Shown here piece by piece: positions 22,691 through 36,248 of a DNA stretch of 64,000 bases. Positions within the stretch are counted from its first letter, which is position 1. The number at the start of each line of letters is the position of its first letter. The notes below the pieces were generated by a model. That model had not been told where the DNA came from. It did no database searches and saw only the letters and a program-made list of their open reading frames with translations. The DNA lies in contig PTFA01000091.1 of the NCBI GenBank assembly GCA_003342895.1, positions 1,499,660-1,563,659 on the forward strand. The letters are read 5' to 3'. The position numbers were made by a program, and so were the translations under genes. This DNA is from Casuarius casuarius (lineage: Eukaryota > Chordata > Aves > Casuariiformes > Casuariidae).

Positions 22691-24802
22691 ATTCGGGGAA
22701 TCTCCTTCAAGCTAGTTCCATCCCATCTTACCTGTGCCAACAGGAAGACATGAGTCACTCTGATATAAAGGCATTCCCTCTTCAGATTCCTTGTCTTGCT
22801 CGAAAGTTCTTTCCCTTTTGTTTCCTTTTTCCAGGTCCTCTGAATTTATAAACCTTGGCATCAGCACTTGATTTCTTTATTAGGCTCTTGGAAATCTTCT
22901 GCACTCTAAGTGTTAGCCCCCATAGGCAATTCAGAAAAATCTGCCTTTCCCTGATTAAACCATCCCACTGTTCCTTTTGGGTACATCTATTCACTGTTTG
23001 AAAGAGATGATGAGTAATGATCAGAGTTGAACTTCTATATGCCCAGTTCCTACCACCTTTTTCATGTATCTGATACTAGTAATTCCTGTTGATCTTCAAA
23101 CCACCTACAGTCCATTATTTGCCAGAAACTAAATAATGGCAGCTGTCTTCTTCAGGCAAATTAATTTTTACAGGGAAGTCAGAGGATGAAAAAATTCATG
23201 TTACAGAATACATAAATTCCTTATGTGCTTCACTAAAGAAAACACTTAATGAACCAAACACAATAATAATTAAGCCAGTTATTGTGTACTTGAGATACAC
23301 ATGAACTAACAAAGTCTTCTGGACTATGTTTGTATCAATTACTGTGACTCCAGGGCAGAGAGAACCTGAGAACTGTTAAACAGATGAACTTGCTTTTGAA
23401 TAATACCTTTCAAAGTAGCAAACATCAAATAAATGTATATTTGCAACGTTTCTCTCTGTTTTGGGATATTCTAAATGTAGTTTTCAAAGCTGTGAAGCAT
23501 AAATAATAGACCCTAAATCAAACAATTTCAAACCCAGAATCATCTTCAGGGATCATCTTTGCTTTATTAGGGGGAAAAAAAAGGCTAATATCACAATGAA
23601 GATTCTAGGCTGGTGAAATTATACTCAAATTATTGCAATGCAATTTTCAAAATGAACTGAACCTCATAGCAAAACCCATGGCGTAAGTGTTAAATACCTA
23701 TCAAGTGGGCTTGTGAGGAAAAATTCTCTTGTTAACAATGTTTGTATACCCAGGAGTAAGGAAGTCTAAGAACATCAATGTTAGTTTCAGAGGATTCTAT
23801 AAAGAAAAGAGTAGTTTAAGTGATTTTGATTATGCAACCAAAGAGTACATTTTTTTTATTGGATTTCATCTAACCTGCAAGGAGGGTGTATTTCTCCTGC
23901 TTTTAAGTTGTACATCTGAGGTAATTGCCACCTATGTTTTTAAGACACTCTCTTAAAACTGATATCTCATAGGATGCCACCTCGTGGGGAAGCAGAAATG
24001 AACCTTCCATCTCCTCTGGCTATGCTGATAAAATCTGCTACACTGATAGGATCTAAGACTAACTAGAGTTTGGAAACCCTGACTGTGAAAGTGAAAACCC
24101 AGAAGCTTCAGTAATTAATTCAGGCACTTGACAAAGGATAGGTGGTCTTTGAACAAAAGGGAGCACTGGTGGGAAATCAAGGACTGCTTAAAAAAATCCT
24201 CTACAACCACAATCACTTCTGTATTTCACATCTCTGCAGCCAGTGTTCTTCTAAATTTTCAGCACATGCTGAAAGTCACAAGTGCAGCATACACATCTCA
24301 GCAAGCCAACATTTGGTATCAGTATATTAGTTTCATCAGACCCTCTTGCTTCCTATGGATATAAAGTATAAACTTTCAGCAGCTGTACCATAATCCTTCT
24401 CATCAAATATTTGGGCGACAGGTGGAAAATTGTTCTGCCAGCTGAGGAAGACAAAATCCATTCCTCCTGGCAATTTTCTGCAATGAAAACTCCAAAAAAT
24501 GAATGTGCAATAAGTTGTGGAGATAAATCTAAAATATTATCACACAAAAGCAGCGTGCTCCAAATCTTTAGCTGTAAAATAATCCCTCTTATCTGAATTA
24601 AAAAAAAATTGATTTCTGTTTCTATGTGCATAGGACCAGATATTAGATATTAGGCTGGATGTTTCTACTTGAAACTATTAGCTATACACCTGTAGGGGGT
24701 TTTTTCCCCCTGTTTTTCTTTACTTTGAAATGCACTATGGTTTCTCTAATCCCTGCGTTTAAAGCATCTTGCATGTATCAAGCAAGTCTGACAACAAATC
24801 TG

Positions 24803-24890
24803 GGTAGTATTATCAATTTCATTTTACAGAAGGCTACTGAGTAGTCAGTCTGAAACTGAATCGTGTGACTAAAAGCAAGTCATGACACTA
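24803..24890 (+). mobile_element. Possible MIR SINE remnant
   Basis: The segment gtattatcaatttcatttta followed by cagaaggctactgag resembles the MIR portion TATTATCCCCATTTTACAG, GATGAGGAAACTGAG. The rest is poorly preserved. Confidence 0.4.
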
Positions 24891-26437
24891 GGAAACAAAT
24901 ATGATGGATACCAAGTTCTAGTGCTTAGTAAAACCATGCTCAGTTGCATACACTATTCTTTGTTATTTAGAAGAGTTTGGATGACATAGTGTCCAGCTTA
25001 TTAGCATAAAAGGAGAGTGAAATTCAGGATATAATCACAGACATGAGCTGTCTTAATAGGATTAAAAATCAAGACAACTGTGAAGTATAATAATACACAA
25101 ATTTTTAAATGCCTGTTTCTCTATCCACTTTAAAAATCCTTTCCTGTGTAACCTACTTTATGTCCACTAAGCTTTAACAGGCTCAGTGCTTCTTCAACAG
25201 AGATAAAACAGACATGTAAGAGAAGGCCTGGTGTACCCAAAAGACTATTCACAGGCTCACAAGCTGGTGAGTGGAACTGAATGGAGAATGACAGAATGAC
25301 CTGCCATGATTGCAAGCAACTGAGTGTGCCTGCTTTAATAATTCACTGCTCCTTGGCTAAAACATGAAAACTCACCATGTGCCCACTATTAGTCCATTGA
25401 AAGGCAAATCAATGAGTTTGCTTTAACCACCTATTCTTCTCACTGACAAGCAGCACACACGAGCACCTTTAACCATGATTCGGATGAGCAATATTTTCCT
25501 AAAACATTCTGATCTCATCTCTTGCATTTCAATACTTGCTTTCATTTTTCACCAAGCAGCAATAAAATCATCCAAATGTCTTCTCACACAGAATGCATCT
25601 GAGAAAGACACCATGATGTCCACATCTCAACAAAATCGATGGGACAGTATGCTTTAAGAATCTAGGTATTACTGCTTGTGTGAGCAGCACTTCTTCCATT
25701 GAGAAGATTTTTTTATGCTAATATGGGTAAGGCTATTTTCTCAATCTTCCTTTATTCCAGCTTTTTTTCCCTTAATACGTTATGAGATTTAGTTAGGGGC
25801 TGTATACTTTCCTTAAAACTCATAGTGCTGGTTTAATTTCCATGCACACGACAGAAAGCACAAGTTAGCAATACATACATTATTTATTTATTTATATAAA
25901 ACACAATCATGTTTAAAAGCATCACACCTCTGTCCACAAATTCAGCCTCAATTTTTCTCTGATTCTTTGCCAAACAATTTGAGTAGAAACAAGCCCTAGT
26001 AGGAATTCCTGAAGACCAACAAATTCAGGATACTGTAGATTTAGGAGAGAAGATTAAAGCTTGGAGCCAAAAGGTATTTCACAAGGAAGCACCCCGCTGG
26101 CAGGCACTTCTGTTTATAAAAAAGATGCTTCTACTCAAGTACTTCTCAGCTCTACAAAATGAGGGAGTGCACCGCTTTTCAGATGTTTAGGAGTCTGTAA
26201 GTCAAAATTGATACCAGCTCTACAATATCAAGTCACTGAACACATCACCTACACAGATGAAGAACGAAAGCAGTCACCTTTCACCATCTCCACCTTTTCT
26301 TACACTTGGCCAGAAACTATCAACTCACTTCACACTACCAAGTCTTGGTGAGATTGGATAGCAGTCTCAGCAGAGACCAAGGGATGAATGCTACCTGGAG
26401 ACCAGCTGCTATTTATACAGCTAGAGCACGTCCCTTT

Positions 26438-26500
26438 AAANAAAAAAAAAAAAAAAGAGGAAAAAAAAAATCTGAGGAAAGGAAAAAAGAACCTTTTTTT
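26438..26500. repeat. A-rich purine tract with an ambiguous base
   Basis: Long A runs broken by GAGG and GGAAA, with an N at 26441. The open frame through it (Lys-rich) is a by-product. Confidence 0.9.
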
Positions 26501-26990
26501 TTGGTGAGGAACTTTTTTAGGGAGCAGATACTGGACAAGTTCCTTTTGTGCATCTAAAAATTATTATCATTTCAGCCCTTTACACTAACACCACTTTTCC
26601 TCTCAAATTTAATATTTAGCTGACTTTATTGTGCCCCTCTCTTTAGCCATTTCATGAGAAATTTACAGTTTGCTGAAACTCCTAAGAATAACTTTGTATA
26701 AGCCACATTTTTAATGGGTTGCAGGAGGGTACAGACTTTTTCTCCTATGCCAACAGAGATGAATGTGTTATTCTACTGTAATCTCTCACATATTCTAAAT
26801 CTTTCTATATCTTAGTTATACATATTTATAAAAATGATATATAGCATTTGTTAAATATAAAGTGGATTACAAACTTGAAGAATATTTCATACTTTTCATA
26901 CATTTATTTAACATCTAGATTTGTTTTCCTTTAAGCAGCATGCAAAGAAGGTAAAAGGATTCTCTATCATTCTAAATAGACAAATCTGTT

Positions 26991-27038
26991 AAAAAAAAAA
27001 GAAAAAGAAGAAGAAAAAGAAAAAGAAAAAGAAAAAGG
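26991..27038. repeat. A-rich (GAAAAA)n simple repeat
   Basis: An A10 run followed by GAAAAA/GAAGAA units. It is a homopurine tract on the plus strand. Confidence 0.95.
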
Positions 27039-30000
27039 CTTCCAAGCATGCAGCATGTGAGGAGTATCAAACCAGTGTGATTATACTAGATTTGTATGTT
27101 TAGACAGAATCATATAGATGAGGACAATGGTTGTATATTTAGCTAACGAAACAGGATTCAGAAGATCAAGGCTTCACTAGCAGTAGCCCTACTAACAGTT
27201 TAAAGCAGGTTTAGTCAAACCTCATTGTTCAGCCAAAGCTTTCAACAATCACAGACTAAGGGGTGTTAACCCCATCCTAAAGCGGATGTTTACGAGAGCT
27301 GCAATGAAACCTGCTCTGAAGGGCTTGTGTCACTGAAACGAAGGGACAACTTGCACTCCATCCCATAAACAGCTTAAGAAAGTGAACATACTTTCTCCTA
27401 ATTATCAGCCACGTCTGCTCTGAAACAGGCTTATGTACTCTTTCACAGCAAGCACCATATCATTTCAGTGACTGCATAAAGGCTTCAGCATCTCCCTAAC
27501 CATATTGTTCTGATCATATTAAAAGCCTTTAAAGAGGAAATGGAAGCAGCCTTTTCTAGAATATTTAAAACAATTCTATGTTTTAATCAGAAATAGCCGT
27601 AAGGCAAATATCCCAGTATCTTCTGCACAAAAACAAACCTGCCAGGTAAGTCTTGATCTTAGTAACCATCTGAGTGTCACCCACTAAATGGGTGACGTTA
27701 TTCAGAGCATTTGGCCTGAGCACCTACAGGAACTTCCCGTGCTTGCCATCAGTAAGATACCTGGCACAAACTCATTCCTCCTTACTGGCATATTTTAACT
27801 GGTCAAAATGGTAAGAATACTACCCCCAGCACTTCTCATGAGCACTGAACATTGCCACTTTGATACGGAGTGCACTGCTGGATTAAGACTTCATTACAAA
27901 TTTCTGTATTTTCATTTCAGTCCTTAGATATGCCCCAGCAGGTATACCTGCATGGGTCATTTTTGTATGGATGCTCAAGGCTGCAGGGTAACATCTGCTC
28001 TGAATTATTTAAACTTACAGCCACCTCATTCAAGATACCATAAAAGATTACACTACTGATATGAGGCTAAAGGAACAAAAAGTAAAATTGAAAAACTGAA
28101 ATAACATTAAGATAAATAAAATGCTGTAAGAAAGGAGCTTACAGGACTGCACTATTAGTTATCATCAGGCATTTTTTTTTCAATTTTGATTGAGATCTAT
28201 ATTTATGTTTAACTTAACAGTCTTCGGTTGAACACATGCATATTTGTATGAAGGCAGACTGGCAAGCACACTCTACTAAGGATGCAAAATAATGCTAACT
28301 TGTTTCCAATTTGATATATTCCTCTGGAAAAAAAAGAAAAAAAATCAAATTAGAATATCAGATGCCTTTTTATTCTTGTTGTTGCCGTTTTCTGGCTTAC
28401 ATAGGCAGAGAAACAATGAAAACAAATGAGAAATTGAGATGTTTGACTCATCGAGGTTTACTTTTGTTTCAGTACATGAATGAGATCCCATCTAACAAGA
28501 ACTGAGGAACGTTTGTATTGTTTCATACTACTGGCATGCTGCTTGAAAATCAAGCCATATTGCTCTTGTTGTAAGAGTTTAGCTGAAGTCATGAGAGATG
28601 AGAGGACAACTAGTAAAATACTTCAGACCTGCTTTCACAGAATAGGGTTTAGATGTGCTGATCCAACTTATCAGCTGGCATAAAAAAAGTGTGACCTATG
28701 TATCTGAGAGAACTAAACAGTAAGCAAAGATACAGGGTCAAAAACCAAGCAAATCTATTTCATCAGGATACTTCTGTTCTTATACTTTTGTATGCTACAC
28801 ATATGCTACATACTGTTTCAGCTTCCCAGAAGAAGCCCTGCTCTACGAAGTACTGAGTTCATTTCCTGGTGATTGCAGTAGAGTTTGATGTTGCTCAAAG
28901 CTAAAAATACCAGACTGAATCTTCTAAAATGAATAAGCCACTCCCAAAGAAACAATCCTCCCACCTTTTTAGGAATACAAAGGCAAGTAAACTGTGTTGC
29001 TAAACTCTACATTTAAGGTTTTTAAACCAAAGGATATTTTAGACCTCTTATATTCAATTTTCAATTTACACATAAAAGGTAACTTGGAACTGCAAGTGTC
29101 TATGACATAGAAAGTGCATGAATGAGACCCAAACAAGAACAAGAGAGGCCAAAATGCTCATTTTCATTGTCAATAATGAACAAAAAATAGTGGATTTTTA
29201 GTCTGTAAGACTACTAGAAAAGAAAATCAAAGATTAACTTAGTGATGGTACAAATAGTGCTGCACATAGCATAGGTAACTGCTTGGATTTCTTTCAAGGA
29301 TAACAAATAATTCACCAGCATAAACAGAATGATGTTAGGATAAAGTTCATGTGCTTATTAAAGTCAAGGAGAAATGATGATGATGTAAGCAGCTAGTTTT
29401 GAAATATCACCAACTCATTTTATTAGGACCCAGCACATCCAGAAAATCAGTAGCCTGCTTATAGCTCAAATATAACCAGATTTACACTATCAGTTTAAAT
29501 CTACTGCCCTCCTTTCCCTGTCCCTAAAAAGATTGAAATCATTTCTGAAATTGGAGGATGGGATTCTTCAGGTGCTGGTACTGCTTGAAAGATACTCCAT
29601 TCCTACTGCTCTCACTTCATTGGCAAGAATGTAATTACCATTTGGATCAGCTGCACTGTGATATATCAAAGAGATTAACTTGCATGGGGAAAAACTAACC
29701 TGCAGTAAACTAAAAACTCCAAATTGCCCACAAATGATGAACGTAAACTAGGATTTCTCCCAAGTACAATTACTGACTCATCATAGCTGCTTATCAAACC
29801 TTGGGCCAAAATGCAGTACCTGATGATGCAAGTACTTCAAGCTCAGCAACAGGGCAATAATAAATATGATGAATTCATACCCAATTCATAACTGCACATG
29901 TGGTAGAATGCTTATTTCTAGCTACAGCAGCATTTTATTTACTGAATGAGCCACAGAGCTTTCCGCAAACTCAATTCGCAAATCAATGTTCATTATTAAG

Positions 30001-30559
30001 GCTAAAGGCTTTGATGTGGCCAACTGCCGATTCAACTGCTGGAGGAAATTCCTACTGCCAAGCTATTCACATTCTGCTTCAAATTGGACTAGAGACAAGT
30101 TTTTATTTTGTTTGCAAGCAAGTAACAAGGCTGCTGTGCAACTGCTGACGATGTATTAGAAAAGGAGGGGGCAAAGAAAATCCACACATACTCCAAACAG
30201 CTCTTCTCTTAAAATTACTGCAGCATCAAAGCTGTTCTGTAGATAAATGTCAGTTTAATTTCTTTTGTAAATGTTGGGGGGAGGAGGAGAACTTTTCTTC
30301 TTCCACCACAGAATGATAACGTACATAATTTTCAACAACAGACATTGTATAACACAGCATGGCAGCGTCTTCCTTCAGCTGCCAGCAAAGGCAAGATAAG
30401 CAGTATCTTTTTAATGCTATGCTCATAACTTGAGCAAAAACTCCTTACGGTCCCTGCCCATCTAGACTTCTCAAATCCCTACATTCCAGTAAGAGAGGTA
30501 TCAATGACCTGATCGTATCAAACAATGAGGGCACATGATTGCACTGGAGCCAACAACAG

Positions 30560-30625
30560 AAAATAGTAAACACCGCCTTTGAAATAGAAAAAGAGAAAGA
30601 CCTGGGGATCCTCGTCTGTCCAAAG
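30560..30625 (+). mobile_element. Possible CR1 reverse-transcriptase coding fossil
   Basis: The plus strand contains gagaaagacctgggg followed by atcctcgt, translating to EKDLGILV. EKDLGVLV is a conserved block near the end of CR1 reverse transcriptase. Flanking residues do not align convincingly, so this could be chance or a very decayed fragment. Confidence 0.35.
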
Positions 30626-33600
30626 ACTGATATTTGCTTGATTAAAGTAGCACTTGTCTTCAGCTACAGGAACACCTCAATGCACAAATCAACTTATAGG
30701 CTCTACATATGCAAACAATAACAGCAGGTCTTATAATTTTTAAAATAACATCAACAAAACTTTTATGGCGCTCCTACTTGAGATTTTCAAAGTATTCTAG
30801 AATTGGATGTTTTCCTGTTAGAAGTATCTAAAATTAACAAATACTCTCATTTATCTCCCACTCCTCTGAGAAAGAGAATCAGGAATTCCTCTTAAATACT
30901 GGCCTAACTTGGACCTCAAGCGTTCTGCTAAATTAGAGTTTAAAAACAAATTTCTTTCCCTGTACATAATATTTAAGACAAAACCTGTACTACTGCACTG
31001 GGAAAAGCTGCCCAAAAAAGGGAGAATGGGTTCAATGCAAGTTGTTACAAACTCAGCTCAAATCTACTTAGTCAAAAGGCTCATTTCTAAGATCTGATTG
31101 CCCGAATATTAATTCAGCTGCACCACTTTCGGGGCAATGCCTGGTTTGGCATTAAAATCTCACAGGATTTTAGTTTGATCAAGCAACAAGCTGTCCAAAC
31201 CCCATATGGACTTTGATGTATAAAGGAGCTGTGATAACTAGGGATAAGATGACAAAGATCCCGAGGGGTACGCAGAGAGAGATGTAATCATATTGACCTT
31301 ACTGTGTCCAGAAATAGCTCTTATGCCTACATGCACTAATTATAATATTACCTAAAATACTGCTCCCATTTGAAAAGTTAGCATTCTTCATTTATTTTTC
31401 TCTTTTGCCTTATACAGTAACCTTGCTGTGAATCAAACTCAAGTATCTGTCACTGTCAAAAGTAAATTATAGTATGGGAAAAAAAGTGTGCATGGCATTT
31501 AAGTCATTAATATCTGAACAGTCAATGACACAACTCTAAACACAAAAGGAACTTTGCCTCCCACCCATTCCCTTTTTGAACCATAGCTAGTTACCAAATA
31601 CGCAAGTAATGTGGAATGAAACCTGAATCATAGCGCTTCTTTGGATTTTTTTAAAGGTATTGTTTTGTAAGGGTATGAGGTTTCACCTGACCTGAGGTGA
31701 AACAGATGCAGTGAGTTTTCCACTAAGTAAAATATATAACAAGGAAGAGAAATAAGAGGAGGTCACAGTTCTTTCCTAGCATGTGCCAACAGCTCTCCCT
31801 AGCTCCTCCTCAGCTAGCATGGCCTCTTTTAGACAACTTTATCCAAAATTATACTAACTATTTACATCCAATACTCCCATCTTTTGCTAAATTCCTATTC
31901 CCCAAGGTGCTGACTATAAAAGCCTGTTGCACTTAATTCTTCCCAAGAAACTGACAGAGCATTCAGAAATCATCTAACATTCCCCAAAACACATTAGTCA
32001 AATAAGCACAGACACTTCAGTGCACAGACTGTTCACTAGCAAACACCCCCCCCTTTCTTTTTCAGTCATATTGTCAATAAATAGCAAATGTTTCTTGTAC
32101 TGTCAAATACAACATCTGGAAAAATTGATTAAAAAGAGAGGAAGAGAACTCCCGAAATTAAGCGATTTGCTACTAAAAACTTTACTTCTCACCTAATAAA
32201 AAAGACAGCCTAAATTCATTCCTGATACGTTCACAGAAACCAAAATTATGCTGATGATCAGATCTTGGTTCAGTTAATCTGCATTACTGAGACAGTGAAA
32301 TGGAAATACTCATTTGAAAGAAGAGGAAAGATATTACAGAGCTGTCAGAGTTAAAATAATACTACAAAGCACAGGACTGTATACATGTACATACACAGGT
32401 TTAGCACAGGCAGAACCAGTACAGTCATGGTAAGAATTTTAAGTGCAACCAAAACATAGAAAGGTCAGTGGTACTGCAAATATTTATATAAATAATTAAA
32501 GGTTTTAAATTCAGACATCTTCCCTGAGTGCCGCTAAACATTTTGTCATTAGATTGACTTACTAACGACTATAAATACCTACAAGATTTTCCATAAAAAC
32601 TACCAGCCCAGTTTTCAAAGGTGGCAACCATCTATTCCAACTCTGGAATTTTGCAAGAAAGTGCCTCTCTATTTTATTTAATTTCCTAAATATATATGTC
32701 AAGAGGCACAAGCTGCACAACAAACAACACAGTGGAGGTGAGATTACAACTTTGAAATTTCTTGCATGGAATACAGCAACTTTCGTGATACATGCAAGGT
32801 GCATGTGTCCGTTTAGTATTAACGGTATATGTATTTCTCTTCTACCTAAATCCCTTCTTTTAGCCTAAAGTGAGAAATAAACTCTCCCAAGATATGGCCT
32901 TTATTTTCATGCTGATAGTTTTTACGACCACTGGCCTCATACATATCTTGAAATGTAATTTAAATAAACTCAATAGCCAAGAATAGACACCACAGTGTAA
33001 TTCTCAGCAGCAGAGTCTTAAATCCCTAATGATCTAATTAAATCTGGACTAAAGAATGCTATAGTTGATTTTTGCTTCCTCAGGTAACTCAAACCTAATA
33101 ATATAAGAAAATATGTAAGATTAGGCATTAACATACATCTTTGCAATAAATTCTAACTATAATATATGACACACAATTAAGAATGATGTGTTGAGATAAG
33201 AATACAAGATTTCCAAATTTCTATAATATAGAGAATAGCAAATCATATATTAGCTTGTATTTGCAAGCATCTCCATTCCTTGTCACACTTTACACAAATT
33301 AAATAGAGCTAGATAGAGAGATGAATTAAATTTAATGAAAGATATAGATATTGTGAAGTTTGGTTTTATTCTCATTTGGAACAAACCACACACACAAAAC
33401 TTCCAATTCTCTGCAGCTGAGTGATACAGTTTGGAAGCAAAAATCTGGAATGCTTTTTCTTACCAACAATATTGGGTATCTCAAATACTACCCAGTGTAT
33501 GAAGTATCCAGTATCCTGCATTTTGGGAAAGATCCAATTAGTAGATATTTTATACATAAGTAGGGAGACTTAAGTCATAGGGTTTATTTTTAGATCATTC

Positions 33601-36223
33601 TGTAAATATCATTCAAAGAGACCAGTGACATTTACATTTTCAAATATTTTAATATGACTGTTTGCAGCAACTAAATGTAATCTAACAAAAGGGGAAAAAA
33701 AAAAAAACCTGAAAGTCAGCGTGATAGGCACTATAGGGATTTTGTTTTTTCCTTGTTAAAGAATAAGTCTGAGTTGGCTATCAATTTTATACCTTTACAC
33801 TTTTCTAAGGCACCTCCTGCCTTAAATATTTATGAAACAGATACATAATCAGGTGCAACAGCTAAATGAAATAGCCACAGGTAGAAAAGGAGGATAAGGA
33901 AGTAGTAAAATATCTACAGCACGTTGGTATACCAGCATGACAAACTGGGCAGCTCTTCATTATCCCACATGCCATGGTGGGTCATTATTTATCTGCAGCA
34001 ATGTTACCCTTGGCTGCTATGCATGCACCCTGATTCATCTGCATAAATAGTATGATTCAAATTCTGAAACAGCAGTTGAGATGAAAACCCCAAAGGACAA
34101 TCCAGAAACAAGAAGATGCTCACATATTCCTGTATTCCCTCTCCAATTAAAGAAATGAATTTACCAAGTCAGACATAACAGGGGAGGAAAGATTAGGCAA
34201 CACAGGGAAAAAGAAGTAAGAGGAAAAATACTCTAGAAAGAACATAGGACACATTTATCATCAATGTTTTAAATCAGCACATCAAGTTATCTGCATCCAA
34301 TTCTAGTCACGAAGCATACTGCATGTGAAAAATATACAATATCTTCGCAAAAACAGATTAGATTGCCATACCCACATCTGATGTAACAATCCATTTTCAA
34401 CATCTGGCAGTTTCTTCTTAACATCCCAAAGCAAACGGAACCTAATTATGCTGTGGTCTTTACTCTCATTATTTCCTGTTGGCTATTCCAACTTAATCTA
34501 GAGTTAAAAGCTTCAATCCATTGCACATCATCTTCTGGCTCTTAAGCATTTTGGAACCTCTTCTCTCAAGACAGCCTCTAAATTTACATGCTTGCTAACA
34601 AGAGGTGACTGGTTAATAGTTTGAAAACTAGAGGCATTAAATGCTAGGAGAATATCTATGTTTGCTCACCTTAATATCAGTATTTTCAAACAATAATCTT
34701 AAATCAAGCTGTCACTATTATTCTGTTGAAAATATCCTGTAGTTTTATTGGTCAGTTTGATTAATCCAATACATCTGCAATTTCATAGCCTATAGTAATT
34801 AGGTGTACTCTGCAGATTCATGATTTACTGCAAAGACTATATTCAACTTTAATATCTTACTGAAATTGAAGGCATGACTTGGACTATTTTCCTAACCTAT
34901 AAAGCTTAAAATTTGCAATAGGCATTAGTTCTAACCTCCATACACTGTGTACTATCCATACATATATATGTACACACTATCAGTACATATGTATAACTAA
35001 ATAAGAAAAATCTTATGAAACACCACTTTCATACAGGTTGTTTTATATATAACAACAGTGGACATAAAAAAAACAACACACAGAAAAGACATCACAGAAG
35101 GAAAAGCAGAAAAAGGAAAATGCATTTGTGGGTATACAATGTGCTAGCATTGCCTTCTCTTTTAGAATTAATTGATATTCTAACCTCCGTGCAATCAGGA
35201 TTGAAATAGTAAAATATTCTAGCACACTACAATATTATATATATAGACCTTACAGGCATTTAAATTCATTTATTTTACCATAGTTCTTATAAGCTGTTTC
35301 CTGCACTAGAACATGGTAAGATTTCTGTAGTGCCTTCCAGTTAATTGAGTAAACAAAATACATCTTCTACAATTCTTCTTTCTTTCTCCTTCTTANACTC
35401 AAAGATCTTTTACTACAGCCTCAAGCAAAGAAATCCTACCAGATTGAGAGAGTAACATTTATTTCCATTTTGTTCAATGTGCCGGTATACCTTAAAGATC
35501 TTTTAAACAGAAAACCTAAAAAGTCATTCATGAACAACCATCAGGACCATTCAACATAGGTTTGAAAGACCCAGTAGAACCCCAGCCCAAGAAAGCCTGG
35601 AGTTACCAAAGGATTGGTAATGCAAGTCTAGTGCAAACACGACCCCTCCACAGCACACACAAACCGCATCACTGACTGTGTGGTTACTGAACACAAAGCA
35701 ACAGTCTCTTGGAAATCTACCTAGACTGAAGGACACACAAAAGCAAAGTTTTCCATGCAAAGAGTGGTTCCTGCTGCTCAACAGGATACACTCTGAAAGA
35801 ATGTTCCCTCATACAGGCCTTAATAGAAACTGGAATCATTTCTTCTCCTGCATTGGCTAAAGCTAGAGCAAAGTCTAATGTAAACTTTTATGGAAATTAT
35901 CCATTATCAGCAGAAAAACACAATGAAAGACATTACAGATCACAACTTTTCTAGATAGCTAGTTCAGTATCTCCTCCCAAAATCAGATTTCTGTAATATC
36001 TTGTCACAGAATGATTTCTCATTCAGCTGCCTACCAATTTCTTAAATAATATTTTTTCTTTTTCTCAAATTGGCCTCTACAGCAAATCAGAACACAGAGA
36101 CAGGAACATTCAAGTGTTATTCCGACTGAGCTGTAACTCACTCACCTCAGTTTTCTGTAACTTTTGCTGGCTGACAACTACTGTCCTAATTATCAACTAA
36201 AACTGCCTGTTTATTCACCTACT

Positions 36224-36248
36224 GGGGGGGGAGGGGAGAAGGGGAGGG
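36224..36248 (+). other. G-quadruplex motif
   Basis: Four G runs (8, 4, 4 and 3) with loops A, AGAA and A satisfy the classical G3+ N1-7 rule. It lies on the plus strand, the template strand for UNC5D. Confidence 0.75.

Larger units (their letters stand above)
17999..31000 (-). other. UNC5D: UNC5D intron 1, part nearest exon 2
   Basis: This is intronic sequence upstream of exon 2. It contains the pyrimidine tract and a GT/CT-reading microsatellite within 200 nt of the acceptor, and a MIR at 18258-18400. Two old palindromic DNA elements lie at 18818-18889 and 19688-19763. A G13 tract in T-rich sequence is at 22645-22690, and a possible MIR at 24803-24890. Purine-rich simple sequence is at 26438-26500 (ambiguous base at 26441) and 26991-27038, and a possible CR1 coding fossil near 30560-30625. 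Apart from these I see no gene. Confidence 0.85.
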
